A DNA stretch of 64,000 nucleotides from an uncultured Halomonas sp. (GCF_947493865.1 NZ_CANLTC010000009.1:1-64000); one strand, 5' to 3'. Numbered from the stretch's first letter, positions 1 through 9,664 are shown. Numbers and translations: made by a program. Notes: generated by a model from the sequence alone, not told the origin.

Positions 1-90
1 CGTCATGGTGATGACTCCCCGGAATACAAACAATTGAAACAGTCAGCCAGCTATCTGCTTTTTTGTAAACACCCTCTAAGGAATTGCTGA
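1..90 (+). CDS. possible 3' end of a truncated-by-window gene
   Basis: Frame 1 is open from the first base to a TGA at 88-90 and would encode the last 29 residues of a protein (SPEYKQLKQSASYLLFCKHPL in part). The other two forward frames stop early. The last few codons and the stop lie inside the repeat element that begins at 77, so the native C-terminus may have been replaced by the insertion. The family is not recognised and 29 codons is weak evidence for coding. It could equally be non-coding flank. Confidence 0.25.
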   Translation, partial: RHGDDSPEYKQLKQSASYLLFCKHPLRNC

Positions 91-240
91 ATAAATTGTC
101 GAGCGAAATGAAGTACAAGGCGCACGGAACGCAGAAGACGAGACATAACATGGGGTTAGGCGATCTTCGACCGGGCTGGCGCCCCGGTACCGCACAACGC
201 AGTAATTCGTTCGCGTAGGCATTTATGCAGTAATTCCCTA
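77..240. repeat. MITE-like element, family A, copy 1
   Basis: A short non-coding element bounded by TA dinucleotides. The left end reads TA-AGGAATTGCTGAATAAAT and the right end, read on the other strand, TA-GGGAATTACTGCATAAAT, so it has about 18-bp terminal inverted repeats with three mismatches. The interior is closely matched by a second copy at 44376-44524; this copy has about 15 extra bases near 153-180. It encodes no transposase, so it would have been mobilised in trans. The right-end TA is part of the TAG stop codon of the patatin-like gene on the minus strand. The family name is unknown to me. Confidence 0.8.
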
Positions 241-1260
241 ATTAGCGGGCTTGCCCGTGGCCGGCACACTCACCATTTCCTGACCATCCTCTCCCCGCGC
301 ATCGCCTTCGTAGCGATCGAGCGCTTGTATCGCCAGATGGCGTCCTAGACGAATCAGGGCATCGGCGCGGTGAAATTCATAGGCACCACATACCGTCTTG
401 GGAATCTCGACAAGGATATCCGGCGGATAGCCGGCGATCTTGTATTTGGCCAGCGCCCCCTGGGTGATCTCGAAGGAGGCCAGCATGATATCGAGTTTGC
501 TCCAGGCGCGCTCCGCAGCGCGCTTGTGCTTGTTCAATGCATCCTTCGTCGAGCCTTCGTCTTCGTCCTGGGGGCCGTTGAACATGCGCTGAGCGCGCTC
601 ACGCACCCATTTGGAAAACCCCTTCCCCTGAGCCTCGAGTTCCGCTTCCCGAGCTTGCTCCTGGGCCGCCTCATCCTTTGGCAACAACTGTTCGAGAGAG
701 ACCGGTTGATGCGACTGGGCCGTAGCGTTGACCGCCAGCACCAGATCGGTACGCGCCGATACCGTAGGAATGATCGGCAGCGGATTCATCAACCCACCAT
801 CGACGAGTATCTGACCATCGAGCCTTACCGGCGTGATGATGCCGGGCACGGCGATCGAGGCGCGAATCGCCTGCAAGAGAGGCCCGCTCTGAAACCACAC
901 CTCCCGCTGACGATCGAGATCCGTGGCCACGGTGGTCAGCTGAATGGGTAGATCCTCGATCAGCACGTTGCCGATCAGGCCTTCGAGCCTGTCCATTACC
1001 TTGCCGGCGCGCATCGCCCCAAGAGGACTCCAGGTGACGTCGATCAGTTTAAGCACGTCGAAATAGGCCAGCTCGCTGACCCACTTGCGATAGCCTTCCA
1101 TCTGACCTGCTGCAAAGACACCCCCGACCAGGGCGCCCATCGAACAGCCGGAAATGGCGACGATTTCATAGCCTCGGGATACGACTTCATCGATGACGCC
1201 AATGTGGGCGTAGCCTCTTGCTCCACCGCTGCCCAGTACCAGGGCGATACGCTTGCTCAC
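238..1260 (-). CDS. patatin-like phospholipase family protein (RssA/YchK-like)
   Basis: Predicted serine acyl hydrolase of the bacterial patatin family, 340 residues from the chosen start. The oxyanion motif GSGGARG is at residues 10-16, the nucleophile elbow GCSMG has Ser40, and the DGG motif supplies Asp154, so the Ser-Asp dyad is intact. The GTG at 1260 is preferred to the upstream alternative at 1299 because GGGAGG lies just before it and it follows the upstream gene's stop with one base between, implying translational coupling. It is the last gene of a three-gene lipase/hydrolase operon. The C-terminal part after residue 180 is charged and its role is unclear. The stop codon coincides with the end of a repeat element, so the final residues may be recent. 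The physiological lipid substrate is unknown. Confidence 0.85.
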   Translation of the reverse strand: MSKRIALVLGSGGARGYAHIGVIDEVVSRGYEIVAISGCSMGALVGGVFAAGQMEGYRKWVSELAYFDVLKLIDVTWSPLGAMRAGKVMDRLEGLIGNVLIEDLPIQLTTVATDLDRQREVWFQSGPLLQAIRASIAVPGIITPVRLDGQILVDGGLMNPLPIIPTVSARTDLVLAVNATAQSHQPVSLEQLLPKDEAAQEQAREAELEAQGKGFSKWVRERAQRMFNGPQDEDEGSTKDALNKHKRAAERAWSKLDIMLASFEITQGALAKYKIAGYPPDILVEIPKTVCGAYEFHRADALIRLGRHLAIQALDRYEGDARGEDGQEMVSVPATGKPAN

Positions 1261-1261
1261 G

Positions 1262-2143
1262 TCAACCTCCCTTCCACTCGCTCGCACGAATCTCGGCAAC
1301 GATCGTCTCGCTGACTGCCGCTACGGCGTCCGGCTCCAGATGCAGATGATGGCCACCAACCAATACCCGACGCTCGAGCGGGCCGACCGCATCCCGGGCA
1401 CGCCTTGCCCTATCACGTTCACCCAGAATGCCGCTGCTCCCTTCGATCAATAGCGTTGGTGTTTCGATGGCATTCAAAATCGCCTGCACCTGCTCCGGGC
1501 AAAAACGCACCATGGAAGGTCGCAGCAGACGGCCATCGGTTCGCAGACGATAGCCGCCCTCCTCACCTTCCTCGAGATTGCGCCGTACCAAAGGCTCGGC
1601 GGTGATGGCATCGATGGCGGTCACCCCACCATTGACCCGGGCCGCGATGGCGCTCTCGACATTCGCATAATGCGGCGCCCGGGAACTGCGCCGTCGATGG
1701 CCTTGCAACCCCTTGCGCAACTGCTCGGCGGTATTCTCCGCCGGCGTACTCAAGGTGCCGAGCCCATCGATCAGAATCAAGCGCTCGACGCGCTCCGGCA
1801 AGGCGGCCGCCACCAGACAGGCGACCCCCGCGCCCATCGAATGACCGAGTAACGGCGCGCGCTCGAGCTTCAGAGATTTCAACGCATCCAGTACATCGTG
1901 GGTGTAATCCCAGATAGCATAGTCGGCCCCAGGAGGGTGGCGCTGGGATTTGCCATGGCCGCTGAAGTCGATGGCAACGATACGTATGTTCAGACGCTCC
2001 ACAAGCCGGGGGGCCAGCCGTGAGAAAGTCGCCGCGTTGTCCAGCCAGCCATGCAGCGCCAGCCAGGTTGGTGACCCTTCGTGACCCCAGCTCAAACCGG
2101 CCAGTCGCCCATCGGCCAGAGATATTTCAGTTGCTGCAGTCAT
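1262..2143 (-). CDS. alpha/beta hydrolase
   Basis: Alpha/beta-hydrolase-fold protein of 293 residues. The N-terminal strand motif HGWLDN (oxyanion region) is near residue 31, the nucleophile elbow GHSMGAG near 100, and a candidate catalytic histidine falls in the GGHHLH segment near residue 264. The overall pattern resembles small-molecule esterases or serine hydrolases such as MhpC-like and lipase-like proteins, but the substrate cannot be read from sequence. It overlaps the preceding hydrolase gene by four bases (ATGA), and the patatin gene follows at once, so all three are probably co-translated. Cytoplasmic, with no signal peptide. Confidence 0.85.
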   Translation of the reverse strand: MTAATEISLADGRLAGLSWGHEGSPTWLALHGWLDNAATFSRLAPRLVERLNIRIVAIDFSGHGKSQRHPPGADYAIWDYTHDVLDALKSLKLERAPLLGHSMGAGVACLVAAALPERVERLILIDGLGTLSTPAENTAEQLRKGLQGHRRRSSRAPHYANVESAIAARVNGGVTAIDAITAEPLVRRNLEEGEEGGYRLRTDGRLLRPSMVRFCPEQVQAILNAIETPTLLIEGSSGILGERDRARRARDAVGPLERRVLVGGHHLHLEPDAVAAVSETIVAEIRASEWKGG

Positions 2144-2940
2144 GAGCGGTGGTTCTCCAGCAGAGAATCGATGGTTGTCAACAAGGTGGCGCGCGCCTCA
2201 TCCGGGTACTCCATGGGAAACATGTGGCTACCCGGAGTGGTGACGACAGTCACGCCATGGCGCTTCAGGCGACGCCGGCGCGCTGGCGTCAACAGGTCGG
2301 AATGCTCCCCGGCGACCAGTGCCAGCGGGACCTTCACTCGCCGGGCCAGACCCTGCAGGCGATCCGGCAGATTGCGAAAAATCTCGACCTCCACCCCAGG
2401 ATCGAACAGCAGCTCGACGCTACCGTCGTCCCGGGATCGGGTTCCACCCTCGATGTAATCCTGTAGCGCCGCTTCGGTAAAGGGTTTGAACAATCCCCGC
2501 TGACGCAGATAGTGGCCCATGGCCTCCCGGTTGGGCCACTCTTGACGCCGCCCCTTGCTACGCCCCGCTGGCGTGACACGATCCATTATCTTGAAGCGTT
2601 TGGCTGCGCGCAGTGCCAAAGCATCCAACCCCACCATCAGCGGCGAATCCAGCATCACCACGCAGCGCAGTGCTTGCGGTACTATTTCCGCAGCCATCAG
2701 CATCAGCACGCCGCCCATGGAATGACCGACCCCGATGACGGGAGCATCGAAAGCACGCAGATGCATCACAAGCTCATCCCGCAAGGCCGGCCAGTTGTCG
2801 CTCACAGGGTGGGCTGGGTCATGGCCCAGGCGATCCAGGGGATGAAGGTCGAAGCGGGAGCCAAGCGGTGCTAGAAAACTTTTATAACTGGCGCCGGTGA
2901 AACCATTGGCATGGGCAAAGAGCAGTCGGGGTAATGGCAT
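2140..2940 (-). CDS. alpha/beta hydrolase, first gene of hydrolase operon
   Basis: Second alpha/beta-hydrolase-fold protein, about 266 residues. HANG near residue 9 is the oxyanion motif, GHSMGG near residue 72 the nucleophile elbow, and GSHMFPME near residue 237 holds the candidate catalytic histidine. The ATG at 2940 is chosen over the GTG at 2976 because the domain begins directly at MPLPRLLFAHANG and the sequence AGGAAAACAGGG precedes it. Only distantly like the next gene, so not a recent duplicate. Its role is probably hydrolysis of an ester, lipid or similar small molecule; the paired arrangement with a second hydrolase and a patatin suggests a lipid-related job, by inference only. Confidence 0.83.
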   Translation of the reverse strand: MPLPRLLFAHANGFTGASYKSFLAPLGSRFDLHPLDRLGHDPAHPVSDNWPALRDELVMHLRAFDAPVIGVGHSMGGVLMLMAAEIVPQALRCVVMLDSPLMVGLDALALRAAKRFKIMDRVTPAGRSKGRRQEWPNREAMGHYLRQRGLFKPFTEAALQDYIEGGTRSRDDGSVELLFDPGVEVEIFRNLPDRLQGLARRVKVPLALVAGEHSDLLTPARRRRLKRHGVTVVTTPGSHMFPMEYPDEARATLLTTIDSLLENHRS

Positions 2941-3094
2941 CGAACCCTGTTTTCCTGTGACGAATGACGAACGCACGGCTTGGGTAAAGGGCGCGCTAGG
3001 CGTAACCAGTTTGGCGGTTTACCATAGTACATCGTCAACCAAAATCATACAGTCGTTTAAATCTTACCTATTAGCCGCTGATAAGGAAGCCTTT

Positions 3095-3196
3095 GTGTCG
3101 AGTTCGCGCACCCCTCGCAACAATGGACCACGAAACACCCTGTTCTTCATGACGGTGCTTGCCGCGATCATCGTCGGCCTCTGGCTGGCTCGTTAG
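3095..3196 (+). CDS. putative 33-residue single-span membrane protein
   Basis: Short ORF starting at GTG with AAGGAAG eight bases upstream. The product has a polar, basic N-terminus (SSRTPRNNGPRN) followed by one hydrophobic span (LFFMTVLAAIIVGLWLA) ending in Arg, a layout typical of small inner-membrane proteins. It stops ten bases before the likely start of the AEC transporter, so it may be coupled to it or serve as a leader or partner. Length is too short for firm coding evidence, and the family is not recognised. Confidence 0.45.
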   Translation: MSSSRTPRNNGPRNTLFFMTVLAAIIVGLWLAR

Positions 3197-3206
3197 GCGT
3201 CGCCTC

Positions 3207-4154
3207 GTGAATTTTATTGCCATCTTTCTACAGACCCTGGAAATCACCCTGCCGGTATTCGCCATGGTCTTCATCGGCATCGGGCTCAAGCGAATCGGCT
3301 GGATCGATAGCGCCTTCATCACGACTGCGTCGATGCTGGTATTCAAGGCGACGCTACCGGTACTGATTTTTCTCAGCATCATTCGCGCCGATCTCGAGGC
3401 CACCTTCGATCCCGCACTGATGATCTTCTTTGCGCTGGCAACGTTTGCATCATTCTTGTTCAGCTGGCTGTGGGCCGGCTGGCGAGTACCCGAATACGAT
3501 CGGGGCATTTACGTACAAGGCGCTTTTCGAGGCAATTGTGGCGTGGTGGGGCTTGCGCTGGCCGCGGGCATGTATGGCGATTATGGGCTCTCCGCCGGCA
3601 GCCTGCTGCTGGGCGTGGTCATCTTGACCTATAACGCCCTGTCGGTGATCGTGTTGACCGCCTATCGACCCGGCCAGCAAGCGAACTGGCGGAGCATGGG
3701 AGCGCATATCGCACGCAACCCCCTGATTCTATCCGTGCTGATAGCCATTCCCTTCGCCTGGGCCGGTATCGAGTTGCCTGACTGGCTTATGACCAGCGGT
3801 GACTACTTCGCCTCCCTGACCCTGCCCCTGGCATTGATCTGCATCGGCGGCACCCTGTCGGTAAGCTCTCTGCGGGAAGACCGAGGGACGGCGCTGGGAG
3901 CCAGCCTGATGAAGATGGTGACGCTGCCCTTACTCGCTACCGGAGCCGCCTGGCTGGTGGGGTTTTCCGGCCGCGAACTGGGTCTGTTGTTCGTATTCTT
4001 CGCAAGCCCCACCGCCGCCGCCAGCTTCGTCATGGTCAAGGCCATGGGCGGCAATGCCAAGCTGGCAGCCAATATCATTGCCATTACCACATTGCTTGCC
4101 AGCGTGACGATTACCGGAGGCGTCTTTCTGTTACGTCTCGGCGACCTTATCTAG
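3207..4154 (+). CDS. AEC (auxin efflux carrier) family transporter
   Basis: Polytopic inner-membrane protein of about 315 residues with roughly ten hydrophobic segments, of the AEC family (PF03547) that includes MdcF and PIN-like carriers. The N-terminal half has the paired helices around FAMVFIGIGLKRIGW and the GNCGVVGLALA motif; the C-terminal half has ASPTAAASFVMV, also typical of the family. GTG at 3207 is chosen because the hydrophobic N-terminus begins there; the upstream extension to 3159 is polar and overlaps the small ORF. The family moves organic anions such as malonate or malate, but the substrate here is not predictable. Stands alone apart from the small ORF before it. Confidence 0.85.
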   Translation: MNFIAIFLQTLEITLPVFAMVFIGIGLKRIGWIDSAFITTASMLVFKATLPVLIFLSIIRADLEATFDPALMIFFALATFASFLFSWLWAGWRVPEYDRGIYVQGAFRGNCGVVGLALAAGMYGDYGLSAGSLLLGVVILTYNALSVIVLTAYRPGQQANWRSMGAHIARNPLILSVLIAIPFAWAGIELPDWLMTSGDYFASLTLPLALICIGGTLSVSSLREDRGTALGASLMKMVTLPLLATGAAWLVGFSGRELGLLFVFFASPTAAASFVMVKAMGGNAKLAANIIAITTLLASVTITGGVFLLRLGDLI

Positions 4155-4215
4155 CGACTCGATGGCCGGCATTGATGACGATGACGACGAGAGCCATGCG
4201 TAAATCCTGAAAATA

Positions 4216-4692
4216 TCAGATGTCGGCAGGACAGCGAAAATCGATCAGCTCGGCACAGCCCGCCGCCCATACCTCGGCCTGTAGAGCCGCAATGGCGGCG
4301 GTCGGCATCGGCAGATTGCTGCGTAAATCGCCTTCCACCAAACGCCCGCTCAGCATTCCTACCAGCGGCATGTGGCTGATCAACAAAAGAGGACCCTGCT
4401 GGGCATCCTCCTGCAACCAGTCGATGACGGGCTGCACCGAGTCGTCCGGGGTAATCATGGCGAGACCTTCCACCTGTGAGCCCAGCCGCTCGGCGACGAT
4501 AGCGGCGGTCTGCTGGGCACGAACATAGGGGCTTGCGACGATGCGCACCTGCTCTCGAGAAGTCTCCAGTGCCATTGCCAGCCACTGCGCCATGCTCGAT
4601 ACCTCGTGACGCCCCCGCTGGGTCAACTCACGCCGTGAATCCGGGTGGCCCCCGCCTGCCTCGCCGTGGCGCATGATCCAAAGTTGCGTCAT
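4216..4692 (-). CDS. sixA: SixA-type phosphohistidine phosphatase
   Basis: Histidine phosphatase superfamily protein of 158 residues, the usual SixA length. The RHGEA motif at residues 8-12 carries the catalytic His9, and a second conserved histidine lies in SHMPLVG near residue 100. E. coli SixA dephosphorylates phosphohistidine (shown for ArcB and for NPr in the nitrogen phosphotransferase system). It overlaps the end of gpsA by four bases, an arrangement seen in many gammaproteobacteria as I recall, so the two are co-transcribed. Cytoplasmic. Which phosphoprotein it acts on here is unknown. Confidence 0.88.
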   Translation of the reverse strand: MTQLWIMRHGEAGGGHPDSRRELTQRGRHEVSSMAQWLAMALETSREQVRIVASPYVRAQQTAAIVAERLGSQVEGLAMITPDDSVQPVIDWLQEDAQQGPLLLISHMPLVGMLSGRLVEGDLRSNLPMPTAAIAALQAEVWAAGCAELIDFRCPADI

Positions 4693-5789
4693 GTGCTTTT
4701 TTGCTCCTGGCCGCCTTCCGGGTAGCGTTGCTGAACGAACTCTCTAGGCAACGTGAATTCGACATCGGTGCTCTGCTCGTTCTGCATCAACAGCTGTGCC
4801 ATCTGCCGCGCGGGAACATTCTTGAACAGCACCTGATAGAGTCCTTCCGCCAATGGCATGTAGATACCGTCCTGGCGCGCCTTGTGGCATACCAGACTGA
4901 CGGTGTTGACCCCTTCGGCAACCTGACCCAATGCCTCGACCGCCTCATCAAGCGTTCTGCCCTCCCCCAGGGCATAACCGACCCGATAGTTGCGGGAAAG
5001 ATTCGATGAGCAGGTCACGATCAGATCACCCACGCCGGCCAAACCAATGAAGGTCAATGGATTCGCGCCAAGAGCGACGGCGAAGCGGCTCATCTCCGCC
5101 AGTGCCCGGGTCATCAGCATGCTGCGGGTATTCTCTCCCATGCCGAGCGCTGCGGCCATGCCCGCGGCAATGGCATAAATGTTCTTTAGCGCACCACCAA
5201 GCTCGACCCCATAGCGATCATTACTCGCATAGACACGAAAGTAATCGCAGCCCAGCGCGGCTTGCACCCGGGAGCGCGTCAGGGCGTCGTCGCTTGCCAC
5301 CACCGTGGCGGTCAGCTGCTTTTGCGCAATTTCCGACGCCAGATTGGGTCCGGACAGTACGCCGATATGGGTGAATCCGGTCTCTTCCTCGAGGATCTGG
5401 CTCATCAGCTTGAAGCCTTCCTCTTGAATGCCCTTGGTGGTACTGACCAGAAACTGCTCGGCGTTCAACCAGGGGCGCGCCTGGCGCACAACGCCACGAA
5501 AGGCCTTGGAAGGAATGGCCACGAACACCAGTTCAGCGCTTTCAAGCACCGCTTCCAAGTCGTTCGAGGCCCACACTGCGGGGTTGATCGCGTAATCGGG
5601 CAAGTAGCGTGAATTACGATGTTCCCGGGTGATTTCAGCGGCAAGCTCGGCATCGCGCATCCATTGACGCACTTCGCCGCCATTGTCCGCGGCGATGCTG
5701 GCCAGGGCAGTACCGAAGCTGCCACCACCCAGTACTGCCACACGCAAGCCCCCGGCTCTGGATCGTAAGTCCTGGCTTTTTTCCTTCAT
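4689..5789 (-). CDS. gpsA: NAD(P)-dependent glycerol-3-phosphate dehydrogenase
   Basis: Makes sn-glycerol 3-phosphate from dihydroxyacetone phosphate for phospholipid synthesis. The product is 366 residues, about 25 longer than the usual 330-340 because of an N-terminal extension before [14 protein letters not shown], the GxGxxG nucleotide-binding motif. Family signatures include NSRYLP, STTKGIQ with the catalytic lysine region, [14 protein letters not shown] and [14 protein letters not shown]. An internal start near the Rossmann fold is possible but has no better ribosome-binding site. Followed by sixA with a four-base overlap. No promoter was resolved in the short gap upstream. Confidence 0.95.
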   Translation of the reverse strand: MKEKSQDLRSRAGGLRVAVLGGGSFGTALASIAADNGGEVRQWMRDAELAAEITREHRNSRYLPDYAINPAVWASNDLEAVLESAELVFVAIPSKAFRGVVRQARPWLNAEQFLVSTTKGIQEEGFKLMSQILEEETGFTHIGVLSGPNLASEIAQKQLTATVVASDDALTRSRVQAALGCDYFRVYASNDRYGVELGGALKNIYAIAAGMAAALGMGENTRSMLMTRALAEMSRFAVALGANPLTFIGLAGVGDLIVTCSSNLSRNYRVGYALGEGRTLDEAVEALGQVAEGVNTVSLVCHKARQDGIYMPLAEGLYQVLFKNVPARQMAQLLMQNEQSTDVEFTLPREFVQQRYPEGGQEQKST

Positions 5790-5826
5790 GCAACGCTCCG
5801 GCTAAGTCGACGCTTTATCGAGTATA

Positions 5827-5853
5827 ACGAAAAACGCCCCTCGCAAGGGGCGT
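5827..5853 (-). terminator. rho-independent terminator after pntB
   Basis: On the minus strand ACGCCCC pairs with GGGGCGT across a 6-nt loop and is followed by a T-rich run (TTTTTCGTT). It sits 18 bases past the pntB stop and separates the pnt operon from gpsA. Confidence 0.85.
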
Positions 5854-5870
5854 CTTCATACTTGGTGGGA

Positions 5871-7313
5871 TCAATCGAGAAGCGGCAACAGCGAATCGAT
5901 ACTGCTCTTGGCATCGCCATAGAACATGCGCGTGTTGTCCTTGAAGAACAGCGGGTTCTCGATACCGGAATACCCCGTTCCCTGACCGCGCTTGCACACG
6001 AACGTCTGCTTGGCCTCCCACACCTTCAGTACCGGCATGCCGGCAATGGGGCTGTTGGGATCTTCCTGGGCCGCCGGATTGACGATGTCGTTGGAGCCGA
6101 TGACGATGGCTACATCGGTCTTGGGGAAATCGTCATTGATCTCATCCATTTCCAGCACGATGTCATAGGGCACCTTGGCCTCCGCCAGCAGCACGTTCAT
6201 GTGGCCGGGCATGCGTCCTGCCACCGGGTGGATGGCAAAGCGCACGTCCTTGCCGGCCGCCCGCAGCTTGCGTACCAGTTCACTCACGGCATTCTGCGCC
6301 TGAGCCACCGCCATGCCATAGCCGGGGATAATGACCACGCTGTCGGCGTCATTGAGGGCATTGGCAACCCCGTTGGCATCGATGGATACCTGCTCGCCCT
6401 CGATCTCCACCGCTGGCCCAGACGAACCACCGAAGCCGCCCAGTATCACGTTGACGAACTTGCGGTTCATCGCCTTGCACATGATGTAGGACAGAATCGC
6501 ACCGCTCGAACCCACCAGCGCGCCGGTCACGATCAGAAGATCGTTGGACAGGGTGAAGCCGATGGCGGCTGCCGCCCACCCAGAGTAGCTGTTGAGCATC
6601 GACACTACCACCGGCATGTCGGCACCACCGATGCCCATGATCAGGTGCCAGCCGATGAACAGCGCCAGCGCTGCCAACAGCAATAGTGTCCAGAATCCAC
6701 CGCCATTGAGATACACGATCGCCAGCAGCAAGCACAGGATCGCGGCGCCGGCATTGAGCATGTGGCCACCGGGGAACTGCATGGGCTTGCCGTCGATCTT
6801 GCCCGAGAGCTTGCCAAAGGCAATGATCGAACCGGTGAAGGTGACCGCACCGATGAACACCCCAAGCACTACCTCGACCTGCAGGAACGTAAGCTCCGCC
6901 GGGGTCTTGGTGGCAACCAGCGCCGCAAATGCGGAGAAGTTGTGCGTCGCGCCTTCTATCAGTTGGGTCGCCAATACCCGGCGACGCTCGAGGTCGGCAT
7001 TGAACCCGACGAATACCGCTGCCAGGCCGACAAAGGAGTGCAGTGCCGCCACCAGTTGCGGCATCTGGGTCATTTCGACCTTCTTGGCCACATAGACGCC
7101 GATCACCGCACCGATGATCATCATGGGGATCATCAGCCAGTAGCCGCCGATGCCTGGCCCAAGGATGGTAAAGAAGACCGCGATGGCCATACCCACGATG
7201 CCGTACCAGACGGCCCGCTTGGCTTTTTCCTGATTGCTCAATCCCCCCAGGGAGAGGATGAACAACACACTTGCCGCAATTGCCGCGGCAGAGACGAATT
7301 GTTGACCTAGCAT
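5871..7313 (-). CDS. pntB: NAD(P) transhydrogenase subunit beta
   Basis: Beta subunit of the proton-translocating nicotinamide nucleotide transhydrogenase, which uses proton motive force to reduce NADP+ with NADH. At 480 residues it is close to E. coli PntB (462). The N-terminal two-thirds contains about eight or nine transmembrane helices (domain dII), and the C-terminal third is the NADP(H)-binding dIII domain with [10 protein letters not shown], the family Rossmann-like motif, plus [15 protein letters not shown] and GTGYSG. It follows pntA by 17 bases in the same operon. Membrane protein with a cytoplasmic C-terminal domain. Confidence 0.96.
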   Translation of the reverse strand: MLGQQFVSAAAIAASVLFILSLGGLSNQEKAKRAVWYGIVGMAIAVFFTILGPGIGGYWLMIPMMIIGAVIGVYVAKKVEMTQMPQLVAALHSFVGLAAVFVGFNADLERRRVLATQLIEGATHNFSAFAALVATKTPAELTFLQVEVVLGVFIGAVTFTGSIIAFGKLSGKIDGKPMQFPGGHMLNAGAAILCLLLAIVYLNGGGFWTLLLLAALALFIGWHLIMGIGGADMPVVVSMLNSYSGWAAAAIGFTLSNDLLIVTGALVGSSGAILSYIMCKAMNRKFVNVILGGFGGSSGPAVEIEGEQVSIDANGVANALNDADSVVIIPGYGMAVAQAQNAVSELVRKLRAAGKDVRFAIHPVAGRMPGHMNVLLAEAKVPYDIVLEMDEINDDFPKTDVAIVIGSNDIVNPAAQEDPNSPIAGMPVLKVWEAKQTFVCKRGQGTGYSGIENPLFFKDNTRMFYGDAKSSIDSLLPLLD

Positions 7314-7330
7314 TCTTTATTCCCCACCGC

Positions 7331-8908
7331 TCAAGATTTCTGGAACATGGCAAGCATCCGGCGTGTCACCAGAAAGCCCCCCACGATATTGATCGAGGCA
7401 ATCAGCACGGAAATGGCCGCCAGCAACCCCACCAGAGCGCTGCCAGAACCGATCTGCAGCACTGCCCCCAGCACGATGATGCCGGAAATGGCGTTGGTGA
7501 CCGCCATCAGCGGCGTATGCAAGGCGTGACTGACGTTCCAGATCACCTGATAACCAACGAAGCAGCCCAGCACGAAGACGATGAAGTGCTGCATGAAAGA
7601 CGCCGGCGCTACCATCCCCAGCAGCAGCATCACGACGCCGCCAACGCCCAGCATGGTGAACTGGGTCTTGGTCTGAGCCTTGAACGCCGCGATTTCGGCA
7701 GCCTTCTTCTCTTCCGGGGTCGGTTCCTTTTCCTTGGGTTTGGGCTTGGCGGCGGCGATCGCCTGCACTTTGGGCTTGGGTGGCGGATAGGTTATCTCGC
7801 CCTGATGCGTCACGGTAACGCCGCGAATCACGTCGTCTTCCATGTCCTGATGGATCTTGCCGTCTTTTTCCGGCGTCAGATCCGTGAGCAGATGGCGAAT
7901 GTTGGTGGCATACAGCAAGGAGGCTTGCGTCGCCATCCGCGAGGGGAAATCCGTATAGCCGATCACGATCACGCCGTTATCGGTCACGACCCGCTCATCC
8001 GGCTTGGTGAGCTCGCAGTTGCCGCCCTTTTCCGCCGCCAGATCGATGATCACCGAACCGGGCTTCATGGCCTTGACCATATCCTCGAGCAACAGCTTGG
8101 GGGCCGGCCGGCCGGGTATCAGTGCCGTGGTGATGACGATATCCACCTCCGGCGCCTGCTCTTTAAACAGCGCCAGCTGCTTTTCGCGGAATTCAGGACT
8201 CGAAGGTGACGCGTAACCGCCGGAGCCGGCGCTGTCCTGGGAATCCTCGAAGTCGAGAAACAGGAACTCGCCGCCCATGGACTCGATCTGCTCGGCCACC
8301 TCCGGGCGTACATCGAAGGCCCGCACAATGGCGCCGAGACTCGCCGCGGTACCGATGGCGGCAAGCCCCGCAACCCCTGCGCCAACCACCATGACCTTGG
8401 CCGGCGGCACCTTGCCGGCGGCAGTCACCTGCCCGGCAAAGAAGCGGCCGAATTGATTGCCGGCCTCGATTACCGCCCGGTAGCCGGCGATATTGGCAGT
8501 GGAGGACAGTGCATCCATCTTCTGGGCGCGAGAAATGCGTGGGACCATGTCCATGGCCATGACCGTGGCGCCCTGAGACTTGCATTTCTCCAGCAGTGCC
8601 TCGTTCTGAGCCGGCCAGAAGAACGATATCAGTGTCTGATCTTTCTTGAGGTACTCGGCTTCCTTTTCGGAGGGCTCACGCACCTTGACGACGATATCGG
8701 CTTCCTTCCACAACGCTTCGGCGCTATCGACAACGGTGACATCGGCGTCGCGATAGGCATCATCGGGAAATCCCGCCGCCTCGCCAGCCCCGGTTTCCAC
8801 CAGACATTCATGACCCAGCTTGATGATATGTTTCGCGCTTTCCGGGGTCAGCGCGACCCGCGCTTCCCCCTTGGCAAGCTCTTTGGGTGCACCAATCTTC
8901 ACATCCAC
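7331..8908 (-). CDS. pntA: NAD(P) transhydrogenase subunit alpha
   Basis: Alpha subunit of the transhydrogenase, 525 residues, undivided as in enterobacteria rather than split into PntAA and PntAB. Residues 1-385 or so form the NAD(H)-binding dI domain, like alanine dehydrogenase, with the Rossmann motif [15 protein letters not shown] and the RDG-like region. A charged Pro/Lys/Glu-rich linker ([17 protein letters not shown]) leads to four C-terminal transmembrane helices of dII. CAGGAG lies five bases before the ATG. First gene of the pntAB operon; the 160-bp gap upstream should hold the promoter. Confidence 0.96.
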   Translation of the reverse strand: MDVKIGAPKELAKGEARVALTPESAKHIIKLGHECLVETGAGEAAGFPDDAYRDADVTVVDSAEALWKEADIVVKVREPSEKEAEYLKKDQTLISFFWPAQNEALLEKCKSQGATVMAMDMVPRISRAQKMDALSSTANIAGYRAVIEAGNQFGRFFAGQVTAAGKVPPAKVMVVGAGVAGLAAIGTAASLGAIVRAFDVRPEVAEQIESMGGEFLFLDFEDSQDSAGSGGYASPSSPEFREKQLALFKEQAPEVDIVITTALIPGRPAPKLLLEDMVKAMKPGSVIIDLAAEKGGNCELTKPDERVVTDNGVIVIGYTDFPSRMATQASLLYATNIRHLLTDLTPEKDGKIHQDMEDDVIRGVTVTHQGEITYPPPKPKVQAIAAAKPKPKEKEPTPEEKKAAEIAAFKAQTKTQFTMLGVGGVVMLLLGMVAPASFMQHFIVFVLGCFVGYQVIWNVSHALHTPLMAVTNAISGIIVLGAVLQIGSGSALVGLLAAISVLIASINIVGGFLVTRRMLAMFQKS

Positions 8909-9070
8909 TCTCCTGTTTCCAGGTTATCGTTGTCTGCCCAATCCAGGGCAATGGCGTGGTAACTACGTCTTGTTCGCCTAGCTTACTGCAACTTCACATA
9001 GTTAGGTGATGCTTATTGCCTATGGCATCGATCATTCAGACTACCATCGACACTCCATCGGCGTATCGAA

Positions 9071-9664
9071 TCAAAAATGCCGGATGATCGAGTGCGTATC
9101 GGTGACCTGGGCATACTCGCCATCAAGCTGGGCCAGGCTCAGGTCATGCACCGCCTCGGCACTCCAGGCTTTTCCGTCACGATCCGCTACCGGAAAACCG
9201 GCACAGGCATCTGCAGGCACCGAGACGCCAAAATCCAGGCAGGCGGCATGCCGCGCGCTGTTACCCACCGAATGTGCCGTGGCGACGCCCGCCATGACGA
9301 GATGAGTGACCCCATGGCGATGCAGCCAGCGTTCCAGGTCGGTGCCTAGAAAGGCATTATTGACATGCTTGGTAACGATTCGCTCCCCTTCCCGGGGCGC
9401 CACACACGCCTTGAACTCCGCACCTGTCTGGCCGGCCCGGTAAGGAGAACGCGGCTCCCGGGAATGATGCCGAACATGTACGACATGCCCATTTCCCCTA
9501 CGCCAACAGTTCAGCAACTCCGACAGCCGTGCCTCGAGTTCCGGATTGTTGCGCCGGCCCCAGTAGTCGCGGTCGTCGATTGCCTGCTGTACATCGACGA
9601 TGACGAGAGCGGCACTCTCATCCCGGGCATCGCATAATCTCAAGCGGGCTGAACCGGTTGCCAT
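9071..9664 (-). CDS. isochorismatase-fold hydrolase with Ser at the catalytic Cys position
   Basis: Isochorismatase/cysteine-hydrolase fold protein of 197 residues. Asp24 in VIVDVQQ and Lys99 in IVTKHVNNAF match two members of the usual Asp-Lys-Cys triad, but the third position reads GVATAHSVGNSAR where the family has GxxTxxCVxxTAR, so Ser132 replaces the nucleophilic cysteine. The TCG codon was checked on the reverse complement. Start 9664 is chosen because GGAG precedes it and upstream sequence to 9787 overlaps selO and does not look like domain. Isochorismatase itself also lacks the Cys and needs no nucleophile, so a Cys-independent hydrolase is possible; substrate unknown. It is 88 bp downstream of selO. 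Confidence 0.8.
   Translation of the reverse strand: MATGSARLRLCDARDESAALVIVDVQQAIDDRDYWGRRNNPELEARLSELLNCWRRGNGHVVHVRHHSREPRSPYRAGQTGAEFKACVAPREGERIVTKHVNNAFLGTDLERWLHRHGVTHLVMAGVATAHSVGNSARHAACLDFGVSVPADACAGFPVADRDGKAWSAEAVHDLSLAQLDGEYAQVTDTHSIIRHF

Noticed and set aside
370..951. 193-residue ORF on the plus strand
   Set aside because: Antisense shadow of the patatin gene; Arg- and His-rich and without family motifs.
5862..6686. 274-residue ORF on the plus strand
   Set aside because: Antisense to pntB; His/Gly-rich composition is typical of the complement of membrane-protein codons.
7271..8209. 312-residue ORF on the plus strand
   Set aside because: Antisense to pntA and unlike any known family.
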